DNA from: Phycisphaerales bacterium
GTDB taxonomy: Bacteria > Planctomycetota > UBA1135 > UBA2386
Direction: 5' to 3'
Assembly (NCBI GenBank): GCA_020247305.1
Contig: JADCJE010000030.1
Location: 1-32,354, forward strand
Length of the DNA: 32,354 nt
Below, one piece after another: positions 17,171-25,022 of the stretch. Each line of letters opens with the position of its first letter. The stretch's first letter is position 1. A program made the translations under genes and the position numbers. The notes under the pieces are model-generated. The model worked only from the letters and a program-made list of their open reading frames with translations, ran no database searches and had not been told where the DNA came from.

Positions 17171-17983
17171 ATGGCGATCGACTACGTGCTGGCGGCTTGC
17201 TGCGGCTATCCGCGCAAGGTCTACGAGCGGTTCCTCGGCTCGCTGTTCGACACCGGCTACGCCGGCGCGGCGGTGTTGTTCGTGCGGCCCGACGACCTCG
17301 CCACCGTGCAGCCGCTCGCCGCCGCGCATCCCGGCTTCTCGGTGCGCGTCATGCCGCCGGGCGACCGCCAGCTCGCGCTGCAGCGCTACGACGCCATGCG
17401 CGAGTTCCTGCGCGAGATCGACGCGCCTGCCAGCGCCCGCCGCGTGCTGCTGTCCGACGCGCGCGACGTGCTGTTCCAGCGCGACTGGAGCGCGCATCCC
17501 GCGCTCGCCGCCGCCGCCGACCTGTGGGTGTTCGCCGAGGACCAGACCATCGGCAACTGCCGCTTCAATCGCGCGTGGCTCGACCAGATCGACCCGGCGC
17601 TGGCCGGGCAGCTCGCCGACCGCCGCATCCTGTGCTCGGGCACGACGATCGGCACGGGCGCTGGCATCGTCGCCTACCTCGACGCGATGGCGGCCGTCGC
17701 CGCCGCGCTGCAGGCCGCCGGGCGGGCCGGCGTCGTCGGCCAGGACCAGGGCAACCACAACTTCCTGCTGCACACCGGCCGGCTCGCGGCGCTGCGGCCG
17801 CAGGCGCTGACCAACGACGACAACCTCGTCAACACGGTCGGCTACGGCTGGAAGGGCGTCGACGCCGAGGGGCGCGCGACGAACGCGCGCGGCGACCGTT
17901 CGTGGGTGGTGCACCAGTACGACCGCTTCGACGCCGCGCTCGCTGCGCGCATGCAGGCGGGCTGGACGTACGACCTGTCGTGA
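17171..17983 (+). CDS. Putative GT-A-fold glycosyltransferase
   Basis: 270 residues, no signal peptide. An N-terminal MAIDYVLAACCGY strand is followed by LLSDARDVLFQ (93-103), which looks like the DxD metal/nucleotide-sugar motif of GT-A enzymes. Next are FAEDQTIGNC (121-130), CSGTTIGT (155-162), QDQGNHNFLLH (191-201) and a final WVVHQYDR (245-252) that may supply a metal-binding His. This order matches a group of small glycosyltransferase-like proteins; donor and acceptor are unknown. The ATG is chosen because an in-frame upstream start would add only Arg-rich sequence. It ends 19 bases from the convergent ATP-grasp gene. Confidence 0.65.
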   Translation: MAIDYVLAACCGYPRKVYERFLGSLFDTGYAGAAVLFVRPDDLATVQPLAAAHPGFSVRVMPPGDRQLALQRYDAMREFLREIDAPASARRVLLSDARDVLFQRDWSAHPALAAAADLWVFAEDQTIGNCRFNRAWLDQIDPALAGQLADRRILCSGTTIGTGAGIVAYLDAMAAVAAALQAAGRAGVVGQDQGNHNFLLHTGRLAALRPQALTNDDNLVNTVGYGWKGVDAEGRATNARGDRSWVVHQYDRFDAALAARMQAGWTYDLS

Positions 17984-18002
17984 CGCGGCGTCGGCGTCGT
18001 GG

Positions 18003-19220
18003 TCAGCGGATCGACACCGTGTCGAGCACCGTGCGCAGCGCCTGCACGACGCCCTCCGTGCGCGGGTGGTGCACGAGCACGAAGCCGTCGCCTTCGTAGT
18101 GCGTCGAGCGCGGCTGGCCGGGCTGCGGCAGCTTCATCGCGACGAGCGCCGGGCCGAGCGCGCGCTGCATCGCCGCTGTGCCCTGGACGCCGCGCACTGT
18201 CGGGCCGCCGTCCTTGGCGCGCAGGAACACCGTGCCGGCGGCGAAGCGCCGCGCCGGGAACTGCCAGCGCCGCTCGACCATCAGCTGCGCCCACGCGGCC
18301 CACGGGTCGGCGCCGTGCGCGGCGCGCAGCAGCGGCATGATGTTGGCGCCCGGCGGGCGCGCGCCGACCTCGCTGACGACGAACGAGCCGTCGTCGCGCA
18401 GGAACCACTCCATGTGCGTCAGGCCGTGGCGCACGCCGAGCGCCGCCAGCGCCTTCTGGTTGGTCGCGGCGAAGGCCTGCGCGTGCGGCGGCAGCGGCTC
18501 GCGCGGCAGGATCAACGCGTACTGCATCCAGGCGTTTTCCAGCACCTGCAGCGGCCGCGGCACGTACGCCGTCGTCGACGACCACACGACCTCGCCGTCG
18601 ATCACGACCGATTCGAACGTGTGTTCCTCGCCCTGCACGAACTCCTCGGCCTGCGCCGGCTGCTCGGCGGTCGGCTGCAGCGCCGCGAGCGCCTGCGCCA
18701 GCGAGGCTTCGTCGGTCGCGCGCTGCGTGTTGCGCGCGCCGAAGCCGGCGAGCGGCTTGAGCACGATCGGGTAGCCGACGGCCGCGGCGAACGCGCGCGC
18801 GTCGCCGAGGTCGCGCACCAGCGCCTGCCGCGCGACCGGCACGCCGGCCTGCCGCAGCACGTCCTTCATGCGGTTCTTGTCGCGGAAGTTGCGCGCGACC
18901 TCGGCGCCCATGCCGTCGACGCCGAGCGCGTCGCGCGCCTCGGCGATCGGCACCTGCAGCATCTCCAGGTAGCCCTCGAAGCGGTCGATGCGGCCCCACT
19001 GCGCGCGCACCTTCTCGGCGGCGGCGACGAGCTGTTCGCTGCGGCCGGCGTCCGCGACGCGTTCGCACGCGGCCAGGCGCGCGGCGATCGCCGGCGGCAC
19101 GCGGTCGGGGGCTTCCTGCGTCAGGACGCCGACGCGCGCGCCGGGCAGGTCGAGGAAACACTGCACGCAGTGCGTCTGGACCTCGCTGAACCAGGGGGCG
19201 ACGAGCAGGATGTTGGGCAT
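18003..19220 (-). CDS. ATP-grasp domain protein (carboxylate-amine/thiol ligase-like)
   Basis: 405 residues. The ATP-grasp core shows DKNRMK (114-119), PIVLKPLAGFGARNT (151-165, ATP-binding Lys155 and glycine loop), AEEFVQGEEHTFE (191-203) and a C-terminal VVSEVGARPPGANI segment with the Mg-binding Glu/Asn. The N-terminal 100 residues form a Rossmann-like pre-ATP-grasp domain (MPNILLVAPW). These enzymes couple ATP hydrolysis to joining a carboxylate with an amine or similar nucleophile through an acylphosphate. Closest in style to BacD/CarB-like and peptide-ligase families; the product cannot be predicted. The gene is divergent from the secreted protein gene and convergent with the glycosyltransferase-like gene. 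Confidence 0.82.
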   Translation of the reverse strand: MPNILLVAPWFSEVQTHCVQCFLDLPGARVGVLTQEAPDRVPPAIAARLAACERVADAGRSEQLVAAAEKVRAQWGRIDRFEGYLEMLQVPIAEARDALGVDGMGAEVARNFRDKNRMKDVLRQAGVPVARQALVRDLGDARAFAAAVGYPIVLKPLAGFGARNTQRATDEASLAQALAALQPTAEQPAQAEEFVQGEEHTFESVVIDGEVVWSSTTAYVPRPLQVLENAWMQYALILPREPLPPHAQAFAATNQKALAALGVRHGLTHMEWFLRDDGSFVVSEVGARPPGANIMPLLRAAHGADPWAAWAQLMVERRWQFPARRFAAGTVFLRAKDGGPTVRGVQGTAAMQRALGPALVAMKLPQPGQPRSTHYEGDGFVLVHHPRTEGVVQALRTVLDTVSIR

Positions 19221-19528
19221 CGGTGGCGGGGGCAGTCGTATCGCGGCGACGCAGCAACCGCCGCAGGCGCGCGGCGGAAGCGGCGCTGCCGCGCCGTGGC
19301 GGGCGCCTCGAACGGGGGGTGGGCGGCGGCTGGCGTGGGGCTGGCGGCGCGCTCGCCACCGGGCGGAGTCGCGCTGCCGCTGCTGCGCTGCGCCGCAATC
19401 GCCAGCACGCGGGGCGCTGCGCCGCCGCCCCGTGCCAAGTCGGCGGGAATTGCTACCATCGGTCGGTCTCCCGGTCGCGCGTGTGCGCGGCCACATGCCA
19501 TGCCAGCTCTCCAGCAAGTGGAGCCACG
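19221..19528. other. Divergent intergenic region with two putative TA-type promoters
   Basis: 308 bases without a gene. A GTCGTA (TACGAC on the minus strand) lies 14 nt before the ATP-grasp start. TACCAT at 19454-19459 precedes the secreted protein gene by 69 nt, with GTGCCA 16 bases further upstream as a possible -35. A GGAG Shine-Dalgarno stands 5 nt before the secreted protein ATG. The rest is simple GC-rich sequence. Confidence 0.4.
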
Positions 19529-21301
19529 ATGCGACTCGTCTCGACCCTGACGTTGTTTCTCACCGCCTCTGTCGCGCTCGCGCAGGGCAACACGTGCTTC
19601 AGCGGTCCTGCCGCCGGAGCGTTCCTCGGCAATCTGCAGGACACCGTCTACCCCGGGCAGGCGATCGGCTTCGCCTTCCCGCTCGGCGGCACGACGTACA
19701 CCGACGTCCACGTCTCCGACCACGGCTTCGTCGCGCTGTCGAACGGAGGCGTGCCGACGCCGCCCGCCAGCGGCGCGTTCACCTACACGCCATCGCTGGC
19801 CAACTTCGGGTCGGGTGGGCCCATCATCGCGGCGATGTGGTCGGACACGATTGGCGGCAGCGCCACGCCCGGCGCTGGTTGCTACGTGGACAGCTCGCCG
19901 ACGCAATGCCGCATCGAATGGCGTTCGGTAACCAGCTTCGGCTTCCCGACGCCCGAGTTCAACCTCGCCGTGACGCTCTTCCCCAGCGGCCAGGTGCAGT
20001 TCGACTACGGCGTCAACGTCACCAACAACTCGACCTTCGGCGGCGTGTCCGACAACGGCATCGTCGGCGTGTTCGCCGGCGGCGCGCTGCCGGCCAGCGT
20101 CAATCTGTCAGCAGGCGGCGCGTCCGCGTCGGACAACACGTTCGAGAACTTCGTCGTCGCCAACACGTTCGACATGGCCGTCAACCGGCTGCTGATGCTG
20201 CCGTCGAACCCAGGCTGGTCGTACGTGCTGCTCGGCCCGTCGGGCAGCTGCGGCTCGTCGGCCAACTTCGGCCAGGGCTGCGGCGCCGTCGTCGCGTCCT
20301 TCTACGAGCGCTTCGCCACCACGCCGTCGATCGACCTGTCCAACACGTCGCTGCAGATGTTCAACAGCGGCACCGGCTACGTCGTGCTGCCGGGCAGCGC
20401 CGCCTTCGTGCCGCCGTCCGCGACGGCGACGAACCTCGGCCTCGGCGACGACAGCGAGACGACCATCACGCTCTCGTCGGCGTTCCCGTACCCGGGTGGA
20501 TCGACGACCTCGCTGAACGTCGCGTCGAACGGCCACGTGTCGACCGCCACCAACAATGCGGCCTTCGACTACACGCCGACGCCGGCGGAGTTCCTCGCCT
20601 GGACCAACCCGACCTGGGCGGTATGGCGCGACTTCATCTGCAACGCGTCCGGCAACGTGAAGTTCGAGGAGATCGCCGGCACCGCCTACATCACGTGGGA
20701 TGGCGTCATCGGCTACGTCGGCACCACGCCCGGCACGGTCACGAGCACGTTCCAGCTGCAGTTCCAGTTGGCGACCGGCAACGTCGCGTTCGTGTTCCAG
20801 AGCATGGACACGGTGTCGATCAGCACGTTCGTGGGCGGCGACGGCTACCTCGTCGGCTACTCGGGGCCCGGAGCCAGCCTCGACGGCGGCGCCTCGGACC
20901 TCTCCGCCCTCGCCAGCATCAGCCTCGCGGCGACGGACACCGGCGCGCTCGCCCTGACCAACAACGGCCAGCCGGTGATCGGCAGCGCCGCTTTCGGCTA
21001 CACGATCAACGAGGTCCCGGGCCTGATCCCGTTCGCCTTCCTGTTCTTCGGCACGGGCGCCTTCAACCCTGGCATCGACCTGACGCCGATCGGCATGCCG
21101 GGCTGCGCCAGCTACACCACGGCCGACCTCGCGTCGCTGACCGCGGCGGCGACGGGCGGGACGGCCACGGTGCCGTTCCCGATCCCGCTGAACAACGCGC
21201 TGGCCGGCCTTGCCCTGACGTCGCAGGCCGTCGCGTTCTCGCTGGTCACGCCGCTCAACCTGATCTCGTCGAACGGCAACACGGCGAACCTCGGCTTCTG
21301 A
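19529..21301 (+). CDS. Large secreted protein with two nidogen-like halves
   Basis: 590 residues. A clear Sec signal peptide (MRLVSTLTLFLTASVALA, cleavage before Gln19) is followed by two related beta-rich halves. Each has a TYTDVHVSDHGFVALSN-like strand pair (second copy: TTSLNVASNGHVSTATN), then an FxYTP block, then a W-x-D block (AAMWSD, AVWRDF). Such blocks recall nidogen-like extracellular domains. The C-terminal about 90 residues contain TATVPFPIPLNNALAGL and end in LGF, resembling the end of the subtilase at 12.4-14.6 kb. No catalytic motif is seen; a structural, adhesive or envelope role is a guess. The stop codon is the first codon of a 105-bp dispersed repeat. Confidence 0.85.
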   Translation: MRLVSTLTLFLTASVALAQGNTCFSGPAAGAFLGNLQDTVYPGQAIGFAFPLGGTTYTDVHVSDHGFVALSNGGVPTPPASGAFTYTPSLANFGSGGPIIAAMWSDTIGGSATPGAGCYVDSSPTQCRIEWRSVTSFGFPTPEFNLAVTLFPSGQVQFDYGVNVTNNSTFGGVSDNGIVGVFAGGALPASVNLSAGGASASDNTFENFVVANTFDMAVNRLLMLPSNPGWSYVLLGPSGSCGSSANFGQGCGAVVASFYERFATTPSIDLSNTSLQMFNSGTGYVVLPGSAAFVPPSATATNLGLGDDSETTITLSSAFPYPGGSTTSLNVASNGHVSTATNNAAFDYTPTPAEFLAWTNPTWAVWRDFICNASGNVKFEEIAGTAYITWDGVIGYVGTTPGTVTSTFQLQFQLATGNVAFVFQSMDTVSISTFVGGDGYLVGYSGPGASLDGGASDLSALASISLAATDTGALALTNNGQPVIGSAAFGYTINEVPGLIPFAFLFFGTGAFNPGIDLTPIGMPGCASYTTADLASLTAAATGGTATVPFPIPLNNALAGLALTSQAVAFSLVTPLNLISSNGNTANLGF

Positions 21302-21403
21302 GAGGCCGAGAAGAAGTCCGGCGCACGGCCTCTCAGAGTCATGTTTGGCGGCTGCCTTCGCAGCCGCGCAGAGCCTTCGAGAGATTCTCTCTGGGGCTCT
21401 GAG
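21299..21403 (+). repeat. 105-bp structured repeat, copy 1, starting at a stop codon
   Basis: Aligns without gaps to the reverse strand of 30676-30780: 89 of 105 positions identical by my count, the middle 37 invariant. It folds into three stems: TGAGAGGCCG/CGGCCTCTCA (10 bp), CGGCTGC-CTTC-GCAGCCG (7 bp) and CAGAGCC/GGCTCTG enclosing GAGAG-ATT-CTCTC. It begins with the TGA of the preceding gene. It may be a 3'-UTR or terminator element, or a small mobile repeat. Confidence 0.85.
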
Positions 21404-21427
21404 GCGCCAGCGCCGTCGGCGCCGCAA

Positions 21428-21463
21428 GCAGCCCGCCGCGGTCGTTCGATCGCGGCGGGCTGC
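21428..21463. terminator. Strong hairpin between convergent genes
   Basis: GCAGCCCGCCGCG pairs perfectly with CGCGGCGGGCTGC over a 10-base spacer that itself can pair (TCG/CGA). It is followed on the plus strand by TGCGTTT. The position between convergent genes suits a bidirectional terminator. Confidence 0.65.
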
Positions 21464-21484
21464 TGCGTTTGGCGGCGCACGTCG

Positions 21485-21733
21485 TCAGCGGCGGCAGCAG
21501 CAGGCGTAGGGCCCGACGTAGGCCACCGCCACCGCGGCGCAGACCAGCGCGTCGCCGGTCAGGGCCACCGGGGTCAGCGCGACGCGCGCGGCGGTCGGGA
21601 ATCCCGCGTCGCCGGCCGCGGTGCCGTGGCCTTCCCAAACCTGTTGGGTCAGGCACCCTGGCAGCGCCGTCAGGGCGACGAAGGCGACGGCGAACAGGCG
21701 CGGACGGGGCGACGGCGGGCGGGTGTTGGGCAT
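21485..21733 (-). CDS. Small lipoprotein of unknown function
   Basis: 82 residues. A basic N-terminus and hydrophobic stretch lead to the lipobox LPGC (Cys27), so a lipid-anchored envelope protein is likely. The mature part has a short Gly/Ala-rich middle, a hydrophobic segment (TGDALVCAAVAVAYVG) and ends in a Cys cluster (ACCCRR). A GGAGG Shine-Dalgarno lies 11 nt before the ATG, and a TACGAG hexamer 21 nt before it. I recognise no family with confidence; the layout loosely recalls small YceK-like lipoproteins. Confidence 0.65.
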   Translation of the reverse strand: MPNTRPPSPRPRLFAVAFVALTALPGCLTQQVWEGHGTAAGDAGFPTAARVALTPVALTGDALVCAAVAVAYVGPYACCCRR

Positions 21734-21939
21734 GGCTGCGGGACCTCCGGGCCGCTCGTAGCGCAATCCTGACCCGGCGCGCGCCGCGGGCAGTTGCCGA
21801 CCCGCCGGTCCGAACTTCCTGCCGGAGCAGGGCCTGCGCGCGCGGCGCCATGGGGATCGCGGCCGCCTGCGATGCCCTCCGGCGCATCGAACCTGCCGGC
21901 CGCAGCATGGTTGCGCTCGCAGCCACCGCCGGGCGCAGC

Positions 21940-21945
21940 TATCGT
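21940..21945 (+). promoter_or_regulatory. Putative -10 element of the hcr-like operon
   Basis: TATCGT ends 11 nt before the hcrC ATG, with a C-rich spacer and no Shine-Dalgarno, so a leaderless mRNA is plausible. TTGCGC lies 23 bases upstream, too far for a standard -35. Confidence 0.4.
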
Positions 21946-21956
21946 CCCCGCCCCCT

Positions 21957-22478
21957 ATGAGCGAGTCCAAGAAGGCGCTGGCGACGTTCCAGGTGAACGG
22001 CGAGCCGCACGAGGTGGCGTTCGCGCCGCACAAGACCCTGCTGGAGGTGCTCCGCGAGGAGATGAACCTGACCGGCACCAAGCACGGCTGCGAACTCGGC
22101 GAGTGCGGCACCTGCACCGTCCAGGTCGACGGCGTGCCGATCCTGAGCTGCCTCTGCCTAGCGGTCGACGCGGTCGGCAAGGACGTGCGCACGGTCGAGG
22201 GCCTCGCCCAGGCCAGCGAGCTGACGCCGCTGCAGCACTGCATGGCCGACCTCGGCGCGGCCCAGTGCGGCTACTGCACGCCCGGCGTGCTGATGGCTGC
22301 CGACGCGCTGCTCAAGCACAACCCCAAGCCCACGCGCGACGAGATCAAGGAAGCGCTCGCCGGCAACCTGTGCCGCTGCACCGGCTACCTGAAGATCTTC
22401 GAGGCCGTCGAACTGGCGGCGGCGCGCATGCGCGGCGAGAAGGCCGAGCCGAGCAAGGAGTCGATCCATGGTTCTTGA
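21957..22478 (+). CDS. hcrC: 2Fe-2S subunit of a 4-hydroxybenzoyl-CoA reductase-like molybdenum hydroxylase
   Basis: 173 residues, the usual size of xanthine dehydrogenase-family small subunits. The plant-type ferredoxin cluster is bound by C45, C50, C53 and C65 (GCELGECGTC...C). The second cluster uses C104, C107, C139 and C141 (CGYCTPG and CRCTGY). The subunit passes electrons between the molybdopterin and FAD subunits. It is the first gene of a C-A-B operon; its end overlaps the large-subunit start by 11 bases, and an AAGGAG Shine-Dalgarno for the next gene lies within it. Assignment to the Hcr type comes from the companion subunits. Confidence 0.9.
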   Translation: MSESKKALATFQVNGEPHEVAFAPHKTLLEVLREEMNLTGTKHGCELGECGTCTVQVDGVPILSCLCLAVDAVGKDVRTVEGLAQASELTPLQHCMADLGAAQCGYCTPGVLMAADALLKHNPKPTRDEIKEALAGNLCRCTGYLKIFEAVELAAARMRGEKAEPSKESIHGS

Positions 22479-25008
22479 CCAACCCGCCGGTCGCGTCGAG
22501 GACGGCAAGCCCGCGGCGCCGTGGCGCCACGACGCGAAGAAGGAAGACCTCAAGCACATCGGCAAGCCGATCCGCAAGGTCGATGCGCGCGGCAAGGTCG
22601 CCGGCCTGACCAAGTTCGCCGACGACCTGACGCTGCCGCGCATGCTGCACATGAAGCTGCTGCGCAGCACGGTCGCGCACGCCGAGATCGTCTCGATCGA
22701 CGCCAGCAAGGCGGCGGCGCTGCCGGGCGTGAAGGGCATCCTGACGGGCAAGGACCTGCCGATCCCGTTCGGCATCCTGCCGGTCAGCCAGGACGAGCAC
22801 GCGCTGTGCCCCGACAAGGTGCGCTTCGTCGGCGATCCGGTGGTGGCGATCGCGGCGACCGAGGAGGAGATCGCGTGGGAGGCCTGCCGGCTCGTCGACG
22901 TGCAGTACCGCGAGCTGCAGACGATCGGCGGCATCCACGAGGCGGCGGCGACCGACGAGCCGCGCCTGCACGACTACGGCGTGCGCGGCAACATCCACCG
23001 CCTGGAGAACCTTGAGTTCGGCGATCTGCAGGACGGCTTCGCCCGCGCCGAGCACGTGCGCGAGGACACGTTCTTCTTCGAGGGCAACACGCACCTGCCG
23101 ATGGAGCAGCACGCGACGTTGGCCCACTTCGACAAGGACGGCAAGCTGACCGTCTGGTCGAGCACGCAGACGCCGCACTATCTGCACCGCGCGCTCGCGC
23201 GCACGCTGCACCCGCTGCCGGCGCACCACATCCGCGTGGTCGCGATCCAGAACGGCGGCGGCTTCGGCGGCAAGAGCGACCCGTTCAACCACGAGGTCGC
23301 CGCCGCGAAGATGGCGATGCTCACGGGCCGGCCGGTGAAGATCGCGCTGACGCGCGAAGAGGTGTTCTGGTGCCACCGCGGCCGCCACCCCGTGCTGATG
23401 CGCAGCAAGGTCGGCGTCACCAAGACCGGCCGCATCACCGCGCTCGACTTCCAGAGCTACCTCGACGGCGGCGCGTACGGCAGCTACGGCACCGCCAGCA
23501 CCTTCTACACGGGCGCGCTGCAGACGGTGACCTACGCGGTCGAGAACTACCACTTCCGCGGCGCGCGCTTCTTCACCTGCAAGGCGCCGTGCGGGCCCAA
23601 GCGCGGCCACGGCACGCCGCAGCCGCGCTTCGCCCTCGAGGTGCAGCTCGACAAGATCGCCTGCGACCTCGGCCTCGATCCGGCGCGCATCCGGCTCGAC
23701 AACCTCGCGCCGCGCGACTCGCTGACGGCGAACTTCCTGCGCATCGGCTCGATGGGCCTCGGCGCGTGCATCGAGAAGGTCGTCGCCGGCTCGGGCTGGA
23801 ACGAGCGGCGCGGCAAGCGCGAGGTGACCAAGGACGGGCGCATCCGCGGCCTCGGCCTCGCCTGCAGCAGCTACCTGTCGGGCGCCGGCCTGCCGATCTA
23901 CTGGAACGGCCTGCCGCACTCGGGCGTGCAGTTGAAGCTCGACCGCAGCGGTCTCGTGACCGCGTTCTGCGGCAGCACCGACATCGGCCAGGGCAGCGAC
24001 AGCATCCTCGGCTGGATCATCGGCGAGGTGCTCGGCATCGACCCGCTCGGCATCAAGGTCGTGACGTCGGACACCGACCTCACGCCGGTCGACCTCGGCA
24101 GCTACAGCTCGCGCGTGACGGTGATGACCGGCAACGCCGCGATGCAGGCCGCCGAGCGCGCGCGCGACATCCTGCAGAAGGGCGTCGCCGAGAAGCTCGG
24201 CGTCCCGGCGGGCCGATTGGTGTTCGCCGACGAGCGCGTGTTCGACGCCGAGGACCCGAAGAAGGGCATGACCTTCCAGGAGGCGATCGTCTGCTCCGAG
24301 GCGCGCTTTGGCACCATCGGCACGGTCGGCAGCTACACCCCGCCGCCGACGGCCGCGAAGTTCCGCGGCGGCGGCGTCGGCCCGAGCCCGAGCTACAGCT
24401 ACTCGGCCGCCGTCGTCGAGGTCGAGGTCGACCCGGAGACGGGCATCTACCGCGTGCCGCACGTGTGGATGGCGCACGACATCGGCCGCGCGCTCAACGC
24501 TGCGGTGGCGATGGGCCAGATCGAGGGCTCCGTCTACATGGGCCTCGGCGAGGCGATGATGGAGGAGATGGCGTACCGCGATCGCAGCCACAAGGGCAAG
24601 CGCGTGTTCGTCCACAAGATCCCCTCGATGCTGGAGTACAAGAGCCCGAGCGCGCTGGAGATGCCGAAGGTCACGACCTACGTCATCGAGGACCCGGACC
24701 GCAATGGCCCGTTCGGCGCCAAGGAGGTCGGCCAGGGGCCGCTGCTGCCGATGATGCCGGCGGTCGCCAACGCCATCTTCGACGCCGTCGGCGTGCGCGT
24801 GGACGAGATCCCGTGCAGCTTCGAGAAGGTCTTCGCCGCGCTGCAGGCGAAGAAGGACGGCAAGGAGGGCCGCTACGGCCCGAGCAGCGGCGCGGACGGC
24901 GTGCCCGTCGTCGACTTCGGCGACTCGCTGAAGATCAAGACGCCCTGGCAGGGCGGCGACGGCACGGCGTGGAACGAACCCAAGCGCGAGAAGAAGGCCG
25001 CCAAGTAG
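22468..25008 (+). CDS. hcrA: Molybdopterin-binding catalytic subunit, 4-hydroxybenzoyl-CoA reductase-like
   Basis: 846 residues, somewhat longer than typical large subunits of the xanthine oxidase family. The cofactor motif is GGGFGGKSDPFNHE (from 263), followed by TREEVFWCHRGRHPVLM and CKAPCGPKRGHGTPQPRFALE, which match the HcrA group as I recall it. Near the C-terminus GAKEVGQG carries the conserved catalytic Glu (E753). The CoxL signature of CO dehydrogenase (AYxCSFR) is absent. In Hcr the enzyme reductively removes the para hydroxyl of 4-hydroxybenzoyl-CoA to give benzoyl-CoA, using ferredoxin. The start has a good Shine-Dalgarno (AAGGAG). The extra charged tail (KPKREKKAAK type) is not conserved. 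The exact substrate is inferred. Confidence 0.9.
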   Translation: MVLDQPAGRVEDGKPAAPWRHDAKKEDLKHIGKPIRKVDARGKVAGLTKFADDLTLPRMLHMKLLRSTVAHAEIVSIDASKAAALPGVKGILTGKDLPIPFGILPVSQDEHALCPDKVRFVGDPVVAIAATEEEIAWEACRLVDVQYRELQTIGGIHEAAATDEPRLHDYGVRGNIHRLENLEFGDLQDGFARAEHVREDTFFFEGNTHLPMEQHATLAHFDKDGKLTVWSSTQTPHYLHRALARTLHPLPAHHIRVVAIQNGGGFGGKSDPFNHEVAAAKMAMLTGRPVKIALTREEVFWCHRGRHPVLMRSKVGVTKTGRITALDFQSYLDGGAYGSYGTASTFYTGALQTVTYAVENYHFRGARFFTCKAPCGPKRGHGTPQPRFALEVQLDKIACDLGLDPARIRLDNLAPRDSLTANFLRIGSMGLGACIEKVVAGSGWNERRGKREVTKDGRIRGLGLACSSYLSGAGLPIYWNGLPHSGVQLKLDRSGLVTAFCGSTDIGQGSDSILGWIIGEVLGIDPLGIKVVTSDTDLTPVDLGSYSSRVTVMTGNAAMQAAERARDILQKGVAEKLGVPAGRLVFADERVFDAEDPKKGMTFQEAIVCSEARFGTIGTVGSYTPPPTAAKFRGGGVGPSPSYSYSAAVVEVEVDPETGIYRVPHVWMAHDIGRALNAAVAMGQIEGSVYMGLGEAMMEEMAYRDRSHKGKRVFVHKIPSMLEYKSPSALEMPKVTTYVIEDPDRNGPFGAKEVGQGPLLPMMPAVANAIFDAVGVRVDEIPCSFEKVFAALQAKKDGKEGRYGPSSGADGVPVVDFGDSLKIKTPWQGGDGTAWNEPKREKKAAK

Positions 25009-25022
25009 GAGCCAGGACGAAC

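Noticed and set aside
22468..25008. Aerobic CO dehydrogenase (CoxL) or plain xanthine dehydrogenase
   Set aside because: The CoxL AYxCSFR signature is missing, and the partner FAD subunit has the four-Cys insertion not found in those enzymes.
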